Below, one piece after another: positions 7,959 to 13,984 of a stretch of DNA of 14,016 nt. The position numbers were made by a program, and so were the translations under genes. The DNA comes from Actinomycetales bacterium (lineage in GTDB: Bacteria; Actinomycetota; Actinomycetes; Actinomycetales; Actinomycetaceae): assembly GCA_012513625.1 (NCBI GenBank), contig JAAZBW010000367.1, positions 1 to 14,016 of the forward strand. Direction: 5' to 3'. Numbering within the stretch: the first letter of the stretch is position 1; each line of letters starts with the position of its first letter. The notes beneath the pieces are model-generated. The model ran no database searches, was not told the origin of the DNA, and was given only the letters and a program-made list of their open reading frames with translations.

Positions 7959-9101
7959 CTAGAAGGTGACGGAGGGCAGCCACTCGGACGAGGAGACGTC
8001 CGAGATGTTCAGCTCCACCATGTTCGCCCGGAGGTCGTCCATGTTCTGGATGCCGTTGTCACGCAGGAAGTCCTGGGTCACGAGGACGGGCGGGAACTCC
8101 ACGTTCAGGGTGTCCAGCTCGTCCGCCATGAGGAGGAACAGGGTGCGGGTGACCGCAGCGCCGATGGCGTTGGGATCGGTGGCACCGGTGCCCCGCCACG
8201 GCGAGCCCTCGGCAACCATGAGCTCGATGTCCGCGGTGGAGATGTCCGCGCCGTACACGAGGACGCCCTCGATGTCCGGGTTCTGCTCGAGCGCGGTGAG
8301 GGTGGCCTTGGTCAGCTCGTCGTACGGTGCGTAGATCGCGGCCACGTCCGGGTTCGCCTTGAGTGCGGCGTCCACCATGGGGGCGGTGTCAGAGGCGGTC
8401 GAGGCAGAGTAGCGGCCCGTGAAGAAGACCTCTTCCCAGTTGTTCTCTTCCTTGTACTTGTTCCACACCGCGTCGCGGCGGTCGAGCGGGGCGATCCCGA
8501 GCACGTTGACGTAGCCCACCTTCACGTTCTGGCCCACCTCTTCGACCATCTGGTCGAGCACGAGGGACGCCATGAACTCGTCGGACTGCTGCGTCTGGAC
8601 GGCGCGCGGGGCGCACTGCTGGATCTCCACGTCGTAGATGACCACCGGGATGCCCATGTCGATTGCCTCGTTGACGCCCGGGCAGAGGGTGTCTGCAAAG
8701 CCGTGGCGGACGATGATGCCGTCCACTCCGGAGGCGATCGCCTGGTCGAGCTGGGATGCCTGGTTGGCGTTGTCGCCCTGCGCGTCATAGACGTCGAGCT
8801 CGATGTCGAGCGCTGCCGCCTGCTGCGTGGTGCCGTTCAGGTACTGCTGGAAGTAGTCGCCCTGACCAGTGTTCTGGACGATGGCGATCTTGAGTCCACC
8901 ATCGGAGAACGGGGCGGGGAGGTCGCCGCCGGGCTCCTCCACCTCACCGGTCTCCTCGTTGCCGCTGGCGGCGGCCGAGGTGGTCTCCTCACCTCCGGCG
9001 GGGGCCGATGTGGGGTCGGTGGCGCCACCCTGACTACATGCGCCGAGTGCCAGGGCGGCCAGAGCGGCCACCGCGACAATGTTTCTGCGGGTATTCCTCA
9101 T
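7959..9101 (-). CDS. sugar-binding lipoprotein of the ABC importer
   Basis: Extracellular solute-binding protein of the ribose-binding (periplasmic-binding-protein type 1 / Peripla_BP_4) class, 380 residues. The N-terminus is a lipoprotein signal: MRNTRRN, a hydrophobic stretch, and the lipobox LGAC with C22 as the lipid-anchored residue. An acidic, Ser/Thr/Gly-rich linker (about 23-62) separates the anchor from the binding domain, which opens with LKIAIVQNTGQGDYFQQ. Other class features are QASQLDQAIASGVDGIIV and NPDVAAIYAPYDELTKATLTAL. The start is ATG 9101, with GAGGGG 6 nt upstream. It follows mtnA by 55 bp and precedes the ATPase gene by 71 bp; each gap holds a hairpin. The ligand cannot be read from the sequence; operon context suggests MTR or 5-deoxyribose. 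Confidence 0.9.
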   Translation of the reverse strand: MRNTRRNIVAVAALAALALGACSQGGATDPTSAPAGGEETTSAAASGNEETGEVEEPGGDLPAPFSDGGLKIAIVQNTGQGDYFQQYLNGTTQQAAALDIELDVYDAQGDNANQASQLDQAIASGVDGIIVRHGFADTLCPGVNEAIDMGIPVVIYDVEIQQCAPRAVQTQQSDEFMASLVLDQMVEEVGQNVKVGYVNVLGIAPLDRRDAVWNKYKEENNWEEVFFTGRYSASTASDTAPMVDAALKANPDVAAIYAPYDELTKATLTALEQNPDIEGVLVYGADISTADIELMVAEGSPWRGTGATDPNAIGAAVTRTLFLLMADELDTLNVEFPPVLVTQDFLRDNGIQNMDDLRANMVELNISDVSSSEWLPSVTF

Positions 9102-9123
9102 CTGATTCCCCTCATAGTGGAGC

Positions 9124-9143
9124 GGGTGGCGGCTGTGCCACCC
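9124..9143 (-). other. hairpin between mtnA and the binding-protein gene
   Basis: Perfect 7-bp stem, GGGTGGC (9124-9130) with GCCACCC (9137-9143), and a 6-nt loop. It lies 13 nt after the mtnA stop and just upstream of the ribosome site of the binding-protein gene. It has no T-tract, so it is more likely a processing or stability element, or a partial terminator, than a full terminator. Confidence 0.5.
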
Positions 9144-9156
9144 AGGGTGGATATTC

Positions 9157-10197
9157 TTACTGGTTCACCAGATCGGCGAAGAGTGCCCCGCCGCCTGATC
9201 TCGCAGGTACCACGACTCCCTGTTCCGTCACGATCGCCGAGATCAGGTCGTGGGGGGTGACGTCGAAGGCGGGGTTGAACGCCCTCGCAGTCGCGGGAGC
9301 CGTACGGACCCCGCCCAACTCCAACACCTCGAGCGCGGCGCGCTCCTCGATGTGGATGTCCTCTCCGGTCGCGGTTCCGGCGTCCACCGTGGAGTACGGT
9401 GCCGCCACCACGAACGGAATTCCTGCGCGCTCACACGCGAGCGCGAGCGTCACGGAGCCCACCTTGTTGGCGGTGTCTCCGTTGGCCGTGATCCGGTCGG
9501 CCCCGATGATGGCCACATCCACGAGTCCGCGCAGGATCGTGGAGGCGGCAGCGCCGTCGGCCTGGATGACGTGGTCGATGCCATCCTGGGTGAGCTCCCA
9601 GCTGGTGAGCCGGGAGCCCTGGAGGAGGGGACGGGTCTCGTCCGCATACACGAGGCCGAGGCGGCCCCGCTCGTGCAGTTCGTGGATGATGCCGTAGGCC
9701 GTGCCCCACGCGGTGGTGGCGAGCGCACCCGTGTTGCAGTGGGTGACCACGCGCACCTGCTCCCGGCCCGTTGCGTCCAGGATCCAGTCGGCGCCGAGGC
9801 GGGAGAGCTCGCGGTTGGCGGCGCCGTCCTCGTCCACCACCCGCTGCGCCAGCTCCAGCACGCGGTCCGCGCCTTCCGGGATCGCGTGGCGCACCTCGTT
9901 CACGCCCCACGCGAGGTTGACGGCGGTGGGCCGCGCGTCGCGTACCAGGTCCACGTTCCGTTGGAGTTCGGCCTCGTCCCACCCCTCCTGCTCGCCCTGG
10001 TTCATGGCGACGACGACGCCCAGCGCGCCCGCCGCTCCGAGGGCGGGGGCGCCGCGGACGGCCAGGGACTGGATCGCGGCCACCAGATCGGTCACGGTGG
10101 TGATCTCGAGGTACTGGACGGCCCCAGGAAGCACGGTCTGGTCGATCAGGCGAATATGCGGGCGCGGGTTGCGCACCCACTCAATTGCGACCACCAT
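9157..10197 (-). CDS. mtnA: S-methyl-5-thioribose-1-phosphate isomerase
   Basis: MTR-1-phosphate isomerase (EC 5.3.1.23), related to eIF2B subunits. It converts the aldose phosphate made by MtnK to methylthioribulose-1-phosphate, and the 5-deoxy analogue in related shunts. The 346 residues are typical. Visible motifs: RGAPA (48-52), HCNTGALATTAWGTA with the catalytic cysteine C154, DETRP (186-190), GADRI with the catalytic aspartate D234, NGDTANKVG (239-247) and FNPAFDVTP (307-315). C154 and D234 match the known catalytic Cys/Asp pair. The ATG at 10197 has GGGAG about 10 nt upstream. It is the first gene of the minus-strand operon, directly behind the promoter and operator. Leading an operon with an importer and mtnK, it points to use of external MTR or 5-deoxyribose. 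Confidence 0.93.
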   Translation of the reverse strand: MVVAIEWVRNPRPHIRLIDQTVLPGAVQYLEITTVTDLVAAIQSLAVRGAPALGAAGALGVVVAMNQGEQEGWDEAELQRNVDLVRDARPTAVNLAWGVNEVRHAIPEGADRVLELAQRVVDEDGAANRELSRLGADWILDATGREQVRVVTHCNTGALATTAWGTAYGIIHELHERGRLGLVYADETRPLLQGSRLTSWELTQDGIDHVIQADGAAASTILRGLVDVAIIGADRITANGDTANKVGSVTLALACERAGIPFVVAAPYSTVDAGTATGEDIHIEERAALEVLELGGVRTAPATARAFNPAFDVTPHDLISAIVTEQGVVVPARSGGGALFADLVNQ

Positions 10198-10199
10198 AG

Positions 10200-10238
10200 G
10201 TTGTCATCTCCCTCGAACGACGTTGTCCGACAACATTG
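10200..10238 (-). promoter_or_regulatory. operator A upstream of mtnA (palindrome plus half-site)
   Basis: Read on the minus strand, CAATGTTGTCGGACAACGTC spans 10238-10219. Its core GTTGTC-G-GACAAC (10234-10222) is a perfect 6-bp inverted repeat around one base. After exactly 16 bp a second GACAAC (10205-10200) lies two bases before the mtnA ATG. The same arrangement precedes the aldolase gene. The core would start just downstream of the predicted transcription start, a typical repressor position. The GntR protein encoded next door is the likely ligand (inference). Confidence 0.72.
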
Positions 10239-10244
10239 GTGTAA

Positions 10245-10273
10245 ACCGTAGGGACGCACCGCGGTCGTGTCAA
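10245..10273 (-). promoter_or_regulatory. promoter of the mtnA-importer-mtnK operon
   Basis: Sigma-70-like promoter on the minus strand: TTGACA (10273-10268) matches the -35 consensus perfectly. A 17-bp spacer separates it from TACGGT (10250-10245), a plausible actinobacterial -10. Transcription would start near 10238, just ahead of the operator core, giving a leader of about 40 nt. Confidence 0.6.
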
Positions 10274-10298
10274 GCGCTAGAGTCGAGAACAGTCCGAG

Positions 10299-10309
10299 TT
10301 TGTTACAAC
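10299..10309 (+). promoter_or_regulatory. possible weak operator in the gntR leader
   Basis: TTGTTACAA (10300-10308) is a short palindrome extended to TTTGTTACAAC. It shares TTGT/ACAA(C) ends with the two main operators but has shorter spacing. It lies 38 bp before the gntR ATG and could serve autoregulation. It is weak, and I see no clear -35/-10 pair for gntR nearby. Confidence 0.25.
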
Positions 10310-10346
10310 GGGGAGCACAGACTTCGTACCCCCCAAAGGAGGCCTG

Positions 10347-11069
10347 ATGGCGCCCGGGAAGCTCACCCTCGCCAGCCGGACGGCCCAGCAGCTCCGCGCT
10401 GCAATCAGTGCGGGTGACTACGCACCGGGCTCCCGCCTCCCCACCGAGTTCGAGCTGGCCAGGACACTCGGCGTCTCCCGCTCCACGATCCGCACGGCCC
10501 TCCGTGAGCTCGCGGTGCTCCGCCTCGTGCGTACCGAGCACGGCGTGGGAACGTTCGTGGCCGAGCAGCCGGCGGTGAGCGCGGGCCTCGAGCAGCTCGA
10601 CTCCATCACGGAGTCCATCCGCTCCACCGGGCGCGAACCCGGCATGCGCTACGTGAGCCGGATCGTGCGCCCGGTGCTCCCCGAAGAGGCGGCCCGGATG
10701 CAGGTCCCGGGCGACACCGAGGTGCTCGAGATGCGTCGAACCATCTACGCGGACACCGAGGTGATGGCCTTCTCGTACGACCTGCTGCCCGCGAGCCTGC
10801 TTCCCGAGGGCTTCGATATCGAGAGCATCGAAGGCTCCCTGTTTGCCACGATGGTGGACCGGTTCGGCGTGGCTCCGCACCACTCCACCGCCCAGGTGCA
10901 CGCCGTCCACTCCGAGCATGTGGGCTGGGGCCCCGAGGCCAACGGGCACGATCTCTTCGTACTCCTCAACCAGCTCCACTTCGATGTGAACGACTCACTG
11001 TTGCTCTACTCCCGCACCTATTTCATCGAGGGCCGCTACGAGTTCACCATCCTGCGCGGCCGCACCTGA
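10347..11069 (+). CDS. GntR-family transcriptional regulator, HutC subfamily (UTRA domain)
   Basis: DNA-binding repressor-type protein of 240 residues. The N-terminal winged helix-turn-helix (about 8-75) carries the GntR hallmark SRLPTEFELARTLGVSRSTI followed by LRELAVLRLVRTEHGVGTFV. Residues from about 85 to the end form a UTRA effector domain, with the typical RTIYADTEVMAFSYDLLP and LLYSRTYFIEGRYEFTI. HutC-type regulators commonly bind sugar phosphates or other small metabolites; a pathway phosphate would fit but is inferred. The ATG at 10347 follows AAAGGAGG (10335-10342) with a short 4-nt gap. It is divergent from mtnA (149 bp between starts) and 247 bp upstream of the aldolase start. The shared GTTGTMGGACAAC operators on both sides suggest it controls both units. 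Confidence 0.9.
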   Translation: MAPGKLTLASRTAQQLRAAISAGDYAPGSRLPTEFELARTLGVSRSTIRTALRELAVLRLVRTEHGVGTFVAEQPAVSAGLEQLDSITESIRSTGREPGMRYVSRIVRPVLPEEAARMQVPGDTEVLEMRRTIYADTEVMAFSYDLLPASLLPEGFDIESIEGSLFATMVDRFGVAPHHSTAQVHAVHSEHVGWGPEANGHDLFVLLNQLHFDVNDSLLLYSRTYFIEGRYEFTILRGRT

Positions 11070-11096
11070 CCACCTGCCGCCCCCCCACCCCCCTTT

Positions 11097-11217
11097 CGCC
11101 GACTGTGTGGCTTAGGTTCCACACCCACCCCGCCGACTGTGTGGCTTAGGTTCCACCCAGCCCCCGCCGACTGTGTGGCTTAGTTCGATTCGACCCACCT
11201 ACGCCACACAGTCGGCG
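11097..11217 (+). repeat. three tandem 34-bp repeats and an inverted partial copy
   Basis: Units start at 11097, 11131 and 11165, exactly 34 bp apart. Units 1 and 2 share 26 bases beginning CGCCGACTGTGTGGCTTAGG and ending TTCCAC; unit 3 keeps the first 19 and then diverges. An inverted copy of the first 15 bases lies at 11203-11217. The array fills the gap between gntR and the aldolase promoter. There are no variable spacers, so it is not a CRISPR array. The function is unknown. Confidence 0.85.
11165..11217 (+). terminator. 15-bp stem hairpin in the repeat array, possible gntR terminator
   Basis: CGCCGACTGTGTGGC (11165-11179) pairs perfectly with 11203-11217 around a 23-nt loop. It lies about 95 nt after the gntR stop and before the aldolase promoter, so it could end the gntR transcript. 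No T-tract follows. Units 1 and 2 could pair with the same inverted arm. Confidence 0.4.
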
Positions 11218-11253
11218 AACGCGCGCGCACCTTTCCACGGGCCCTTGGTCCTC

Positions 11254-11283
11254 TTGACTCACGCGCCGCCACCGCCCTATGTT
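11254..11283 (+). promoter_or_regulatory. promoter of the aldolase-cupin unit
   Basis: TTGACT (11254-11259) and TATGTT (11278-11283) are separated by 18 bp, a good sigma-70-like pair. The -10 overlaps the operator core that begins at 11281, so a bound repressor would block polymerase directly. The leader would be about 27 nt. Confidence 0.6.
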
Positions 11284-11315
11284 GTAGGACAACCTCAAGG
11301 TTAGGTGGTGACAAC
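11277..11315 (+). promoter_or_regulatory. operator B upstream of the aldolase gene (palindrome plus half-site)
   Basis: CTATGTTGTAGGACAACCTC (11277-11296) matches operator A at 17 of 20 positions in the same orientation relative to its gene. Its core GTTGTAGGACAAC is at 11281-11293. A second GACAAC (11310-11315) follows after 16 bp, the same spacing as at mtnA, and ends one base before the ATG. Confidence 0.72.
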
Positions 11316-11316
11316 T

Positions 11317-13482
11317 ATGCGTCCCTGGCCGGGCGACGACGCAGTCGCGCAGCACAGCAGCGATCCCTTCCTCAGTGAACTGGTGGCAGCAACCCGCCTC
11401 CTCGGCGAGGACCCCGCCCTCGTCCTCCACGGCGGCGGCAACTCCTCCGTGAAGAGCACGGTCCGGGACATCACCGGCAGGGAGGTCCCCGTCCTCCACA
11501 TGAAGGCATCTGGGTCCTCCATGGAGGACGCCGCGGCGGATTCGTTCACCGCGCTGGACCTCTCCCGCCTCCGCGAGCTCCTCCCGCCCACGGTCCTCAC
11601 CGATGAGCAGTTCGAGCGCGAGGTGCGCGCCGCCCAATTCGATCCGGACGCCGCCTCCCCCTCGCTCGAGAGCCTCGTGCACGCCGCGCTCCCCCACACG
11701 GCGATCCTCCACTCGCACGCAGACATCGTGGTGGCGATCACGGACACCCCGGACGGCGAGGCCGCGATCCAGGACGCCCTCGGCCCCGAGGTCGTAGTGC
11801 TCCCGTACGGCATGCCGGGCGAGCAGCTCGCCGCCATTGTCCACCGCACCTGGGCGGAGCAGGGGGGCCCCCACATCACCGGCCTCGTGGTCCCGCGCCA
11901 CGGCCTCTTCACCCTCGCCGCCACCTCCCGTGAGGCGTACGCACTCCACGCCGGCTTCGTCGCGCGCGTCCACGCGTGGGTCGCCTCCCGCGGCGGGTTC
12001 CCCCTCCCCCCGGCCGACGACGGGGGCCGGGTTCCGTCGTCGGCCACCGGACCCACGGACGCGGGTGGCGACGGCGACGCGGCGCACCCCCAACCGTCGG
12101 GGACTTCGGGCCTCGTGGAACTCGCGCGGCTGCGGCGAGCGATCTCCGACGCGGCGGGGCGCGACATGCTGTTGCGCCTGCACGCCGATGCGGAGGCGCG
12201 CGCCTTCACCGCGGACCCCACGCTTGCTGCGGCGGCCACCCGCGGGCCGATCACGCCGGACCACGCCACCCGCACGAAGGGGTTCCCGCTCGTGCTGTCC
12301 CGCACGGTGGGACCGAACTATGGGCACACAGTCGACGAGGAGAAGCCGGCGGACGCTGGCCTACGGCACACAGTCGATGAAAAGAAGGGTGTCGATGAAG
12401 AGAAGGGCGTCGGCCGAGATGTGGCCGGGTTTGCGGAGGAGTACCGCGCGTACGTGCAGCGGAACCGGAGCCGTCGCGATCGTTCGCTCACGGAGCTGGA
12501 CCCGGCGCCGCGGTTGATCCTCGATCCGGAGCGCGGCCTCCTCGTGGCCGGTCCCAGTGCGGGCGAGCTGACCGTGAACTCGGACATCGCGCGGCACTGG
12601 ATGCAGGTGGTGCGCACCGCGGAGTCCCTCGGCGGCTACCAGCCGGTCAGCGAGGACCACGTGTTCGACCTCGAGTACTGGAGCCTCCAGCAGGCAAAGA
12701 TGACCCGCGGCCGCAACCCGCGCCCGCTCGACGGCCAGGTGGCCATCGTGACCGGCGCCGCCTCCGGGATCGGACGGGCCTGCGCGCAGGCGCTGCTCGA
12801 CGCCGGCTGCGCGGTGGTGGGCTGGGACCTGAACCCGGATGTTGCCTCCACGTTCGCGACCCCCGCCTGGCGGGGCGTACAGGTGGACGTGACCGAACAG
12901 GCCGCCGTGGAGCACGGGCTCCGCGTGGCGGTGGAGGAGTTCGGCGGCCTCGACATCCTCGTGGTGGGCGCCGGCATCTTCCCCACCTCCAAGCCAATCG
13001 GCGAGATGGAGCTCGACGTGTTCCGCCGCACCATGGCGGTGAACGTGGACTCCGTGGTCACCCTCTATGGGCTCGCGTGGCCGCTGCTGGAACACTCCCG
13101 CCAGGGCGGGCGCGTGGTGGTGGTGGCCTCCAAGAACGTGATCGCCCCCGGCTCCGGCGCCGCCGCCTACTCCAGCTCGAAGGCCGCGCTCACGCAGCTC
13201 TCCCGCGTGGCCGCCCTCGAATGGGCGCCCAAGGGCATCCGCGTGAACCTCATGCACCCGGACGCCGTGTTCGACACGGGCCTGTGGACCCCCGAGCTCC
13301 TCGCCGCCCGCGCCGCCCACTACGGCCTCACCGTTGACGAGTACAAGCGTCGCAACCTGCTGAAGGCCGAGGTCACCTCCGCCACCTGCGGCGCGATGGC
13401 GCTCGCCATGGTCACGGAACCCTTCCGCTGCACCACCGGCGCCCAGGTGGCGATCGACGGCGGCAGCGACCGCACCATCTGA
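11317..13482 (+). CDS. fused class II aldolase / short-chain dehydrogenase (YuxG/RhaEW-like)
   Basis: Bifunctional protein of 721 residues. The N-terminal class II (zinc) aldolase domain shows LHGGGNSSVK (37-46), the metal-site HSH (132-134) and a third probable metal ligand in VVPRHGLFTLA (H195). The C-terminal short-chain dehydrogenase domain (about 470-721) shows TGAASGIG (479-486), S605 in VVVASKN, and Y618/K622 in YSSSK. This architecture is known as rhamnulose-1-phosphate aldolase/lactaldehyde dehydrogenase, but no rhamnose genes are here. Beside mtnA and mtnK it should cleave methylthioribulose-1-phosphate or 5-deoxyribulose-1-phosphate to DHAP and an aldehyde, which the second domain would process. 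A low-complexity linker (about 230-265) and a charged, repeated segment (336-367) interrupt the aldolase part. The ATG at 11317 has AGGTGG 8 nt upstream; GTG at 11305 overlaps that site and is less likely. Confidence 0.88.
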   Translation: MRPWPGDDAVAQHSSDPFLSELVAATRLLGEDPALVLHGGGNSSVKSTVRDITGREVPVLHMKASGSSMEDAAADSFTALDLSRLRELLPPTVLTDEQFEREVRAAQFDPDAASPSLESLVHAALPHTAILHSHADIVVAITDTPDGEAAIQDALGPEVVVLPYGMPGEQLAAIVHRTWAEQGGPHITGLVVPRHGLFTLAATSREAYALHAGFVARVHAWVASRGGFPLPPADDGGRVPSSATGPTDAGGDGDAAHPQPSGTSGLVELARLRRAISDAAGRDMLLRLHADAEARAFTADPTLAAAATRGPITPDHATRTKGFPLVLSRTVGPNYGHTVDEEKPADAGLRHTVDEKKGVDEEKGVGRDVAGFAEEYRAYVQRNRSRRDRSLTELDPAPRLILDPERGLLVAGPSAGELTVNSDIARHWMQVVRTAESLGGYQPVSEDHVFDLEYWSLQQAKMTRGRNPRPLDGQVAIVTGAASGIGRACAQALLDAGCAVVGWDLNPDVASTFATPAWRGVQVDVTEQAAVEHGLRVAVEEFGGLDILVVGAGIFPTSKPIGEMELDVFRRTMAVNVDSVVTLYGLAWPLLEHSRQGGRVVVVASKNVIAPGSGAAAYSSSKAALTQLSRVAALEWAPKGIRVNLMHPDAVFDTGLWTPELLAARAAHYGLTVDEYKRRNLLKAEVTSATCGAMALAMVTEPFRCTTGAQVAIDGGSDRTI
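12323..12408 (+). repeat. in-frame repeats inside the aldolase coding region
   Basis: GGCACACAGTCGA occurs at 12323-12335 and 12365-12377, 42 bp apart and in frame, giving HTVDEEK and HTVDEKK. An 18-bp tandem repeat follows (12373-12390 and 12391-12408, 16 of 18 identical), giving VDEKKG and VDEEKG. The stretch CCTACGGCACACAGTCG (12360-12376) matches the intergenic inverted copy at 11198-11214 in 16 of 17 bases. Confidence 0.8.
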
Positions 13483-13509
13483 TCGCGCCACCCGCCGCTC
13501 GCCGGCGCC

Positions 13510-13560
13510 CACCCACCACTGCCACCGACCACGACCACCACCGCCACCCACCGCCACCCC
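13510..13560 (+). repeat. CCACC-rich low-complexity spacer
   Basis: The 118-bp gap between the fusion gene and the cupin gene is mostly irregular repeats of CCACC/GCCACC. No promoter, hairpin or further open frame is evident. The cupin gene is probably co-transcribed with the fusion gene. Confidence 0.5.
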
Positions 13561-13600
13561 GGACCCGCATCCGAGCCATCACACCCCCACAGGAGAACCC

Positions 13601-13984
13601 ATGCAGCAGGCGTCGATGTCCACCGCCCAGTACCGCCACGGCGATCACGGCCCCGCCTACCTGATCGAGGGACCCACCTCGGACATCGGCGTGCTCCGCC
13701 TCCGCGCGGGGGATGACATGGTCAACCACTTCCACCGCCAGTGCGACGAATCGTTCATCGTGGTGGAGGGCGAGGTCACCCTCTACGTGGACTGCGGGGC
13801 CCCCATCCAGCTCACTGTCGGCGACGTGGCCCGCTGCACACCCGGCGAGCTCCACTACTTCCGCAACGAGTCCGACACCGCGATGCGGCTCGTGTTCATC
13901 AAGTCGCCCCAGTCCCCGGGAGACACGATCCCCGTCCCGTGGACGCCGGGCGATCCCTCCGTCACGATCGACGACGCCGGCTAG
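13601..13984 (+). CDS. small single-domain cupin, probable metal-binding protein
   Basis: Cupin of 127 residues with both conserved motifs. Motif 1 fits G-X5-H-X-H-X4-E-X6-G exactly (G37, H43, H45, E50, G57). Motif 2 is GDVARCTPGELHYFRN (G74, P81, G82, H85, N89). H43, H45, E50 and H85 would form the usual 3-His/1-Glu metal site, so a metal-dependent isomerase, dioxygenase or lyase is possible. It is shorter than acireductone dioxygenase (MtnD, about 180 residues), and I do not recognise it as MtnD. The ATG at 13601 has AGGAG 5 nt upstream; another ATG lies at codon 6. It follows the aldolase-dehydrogenase gene by 118 bp and is probably in its operon, which suggests a role on the aldehyde, its product or the sugar phosphate. 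Its reaction is unknown. Confidence 0.82.
   Translation: MQQASMSTAQYRHGDHGPAYLIEGPTSDIGVLRLRAGDDMVNHFHRQCDESFIVVEGEVTLYVDCGAPIQLTVGDVARCTPGELHYFRNESDTAMRLVFIKSPQSPGDTIPVPWTPGDPSVTIDDAG

Noticed and set aside
7888..7983. Extended N-terminus for the ABC ATPase starting at 7983
   Set aside because: It would overlap the end of the binding-protein gene and translate through a perfect 13-bp hairpin. The ATG at 7887 has a well-placed GAGGAG and begins a normal N-terminus.
11097..11217. CRISPR array
   Set aside because: The units are contiguous with only about 8 variable bases between them, one copy is inverted, and no cas genes are present.
11305..11316. GTG start at 11305 for the aldolase-dehydrogenase
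   Set aside because: It overlaps the AGGTGG ribosome site that serves the ATG at 11317 and leaves only a poorly placed AAGG upstream.
11317..13482. A dedicated rhamnose pathway enzyme
   Set aside because: The architecture fits, but no rhamnose kinase, isomerase or mutarotase is present. The shared operator links it to mtnA and mtnK instead.
13601..13984. Cupin as acireductone dioxygenase (mtnD) or as the MTA-isoprenoid-shunt methylsulfurylase
   Set aside because: It is much shorter than MtnD, and mtnB/C/E are absent. The methylsulfurylase route needs a RuBisCO-like protein, which is not in the window. The general cupin call is all the sequence supports.
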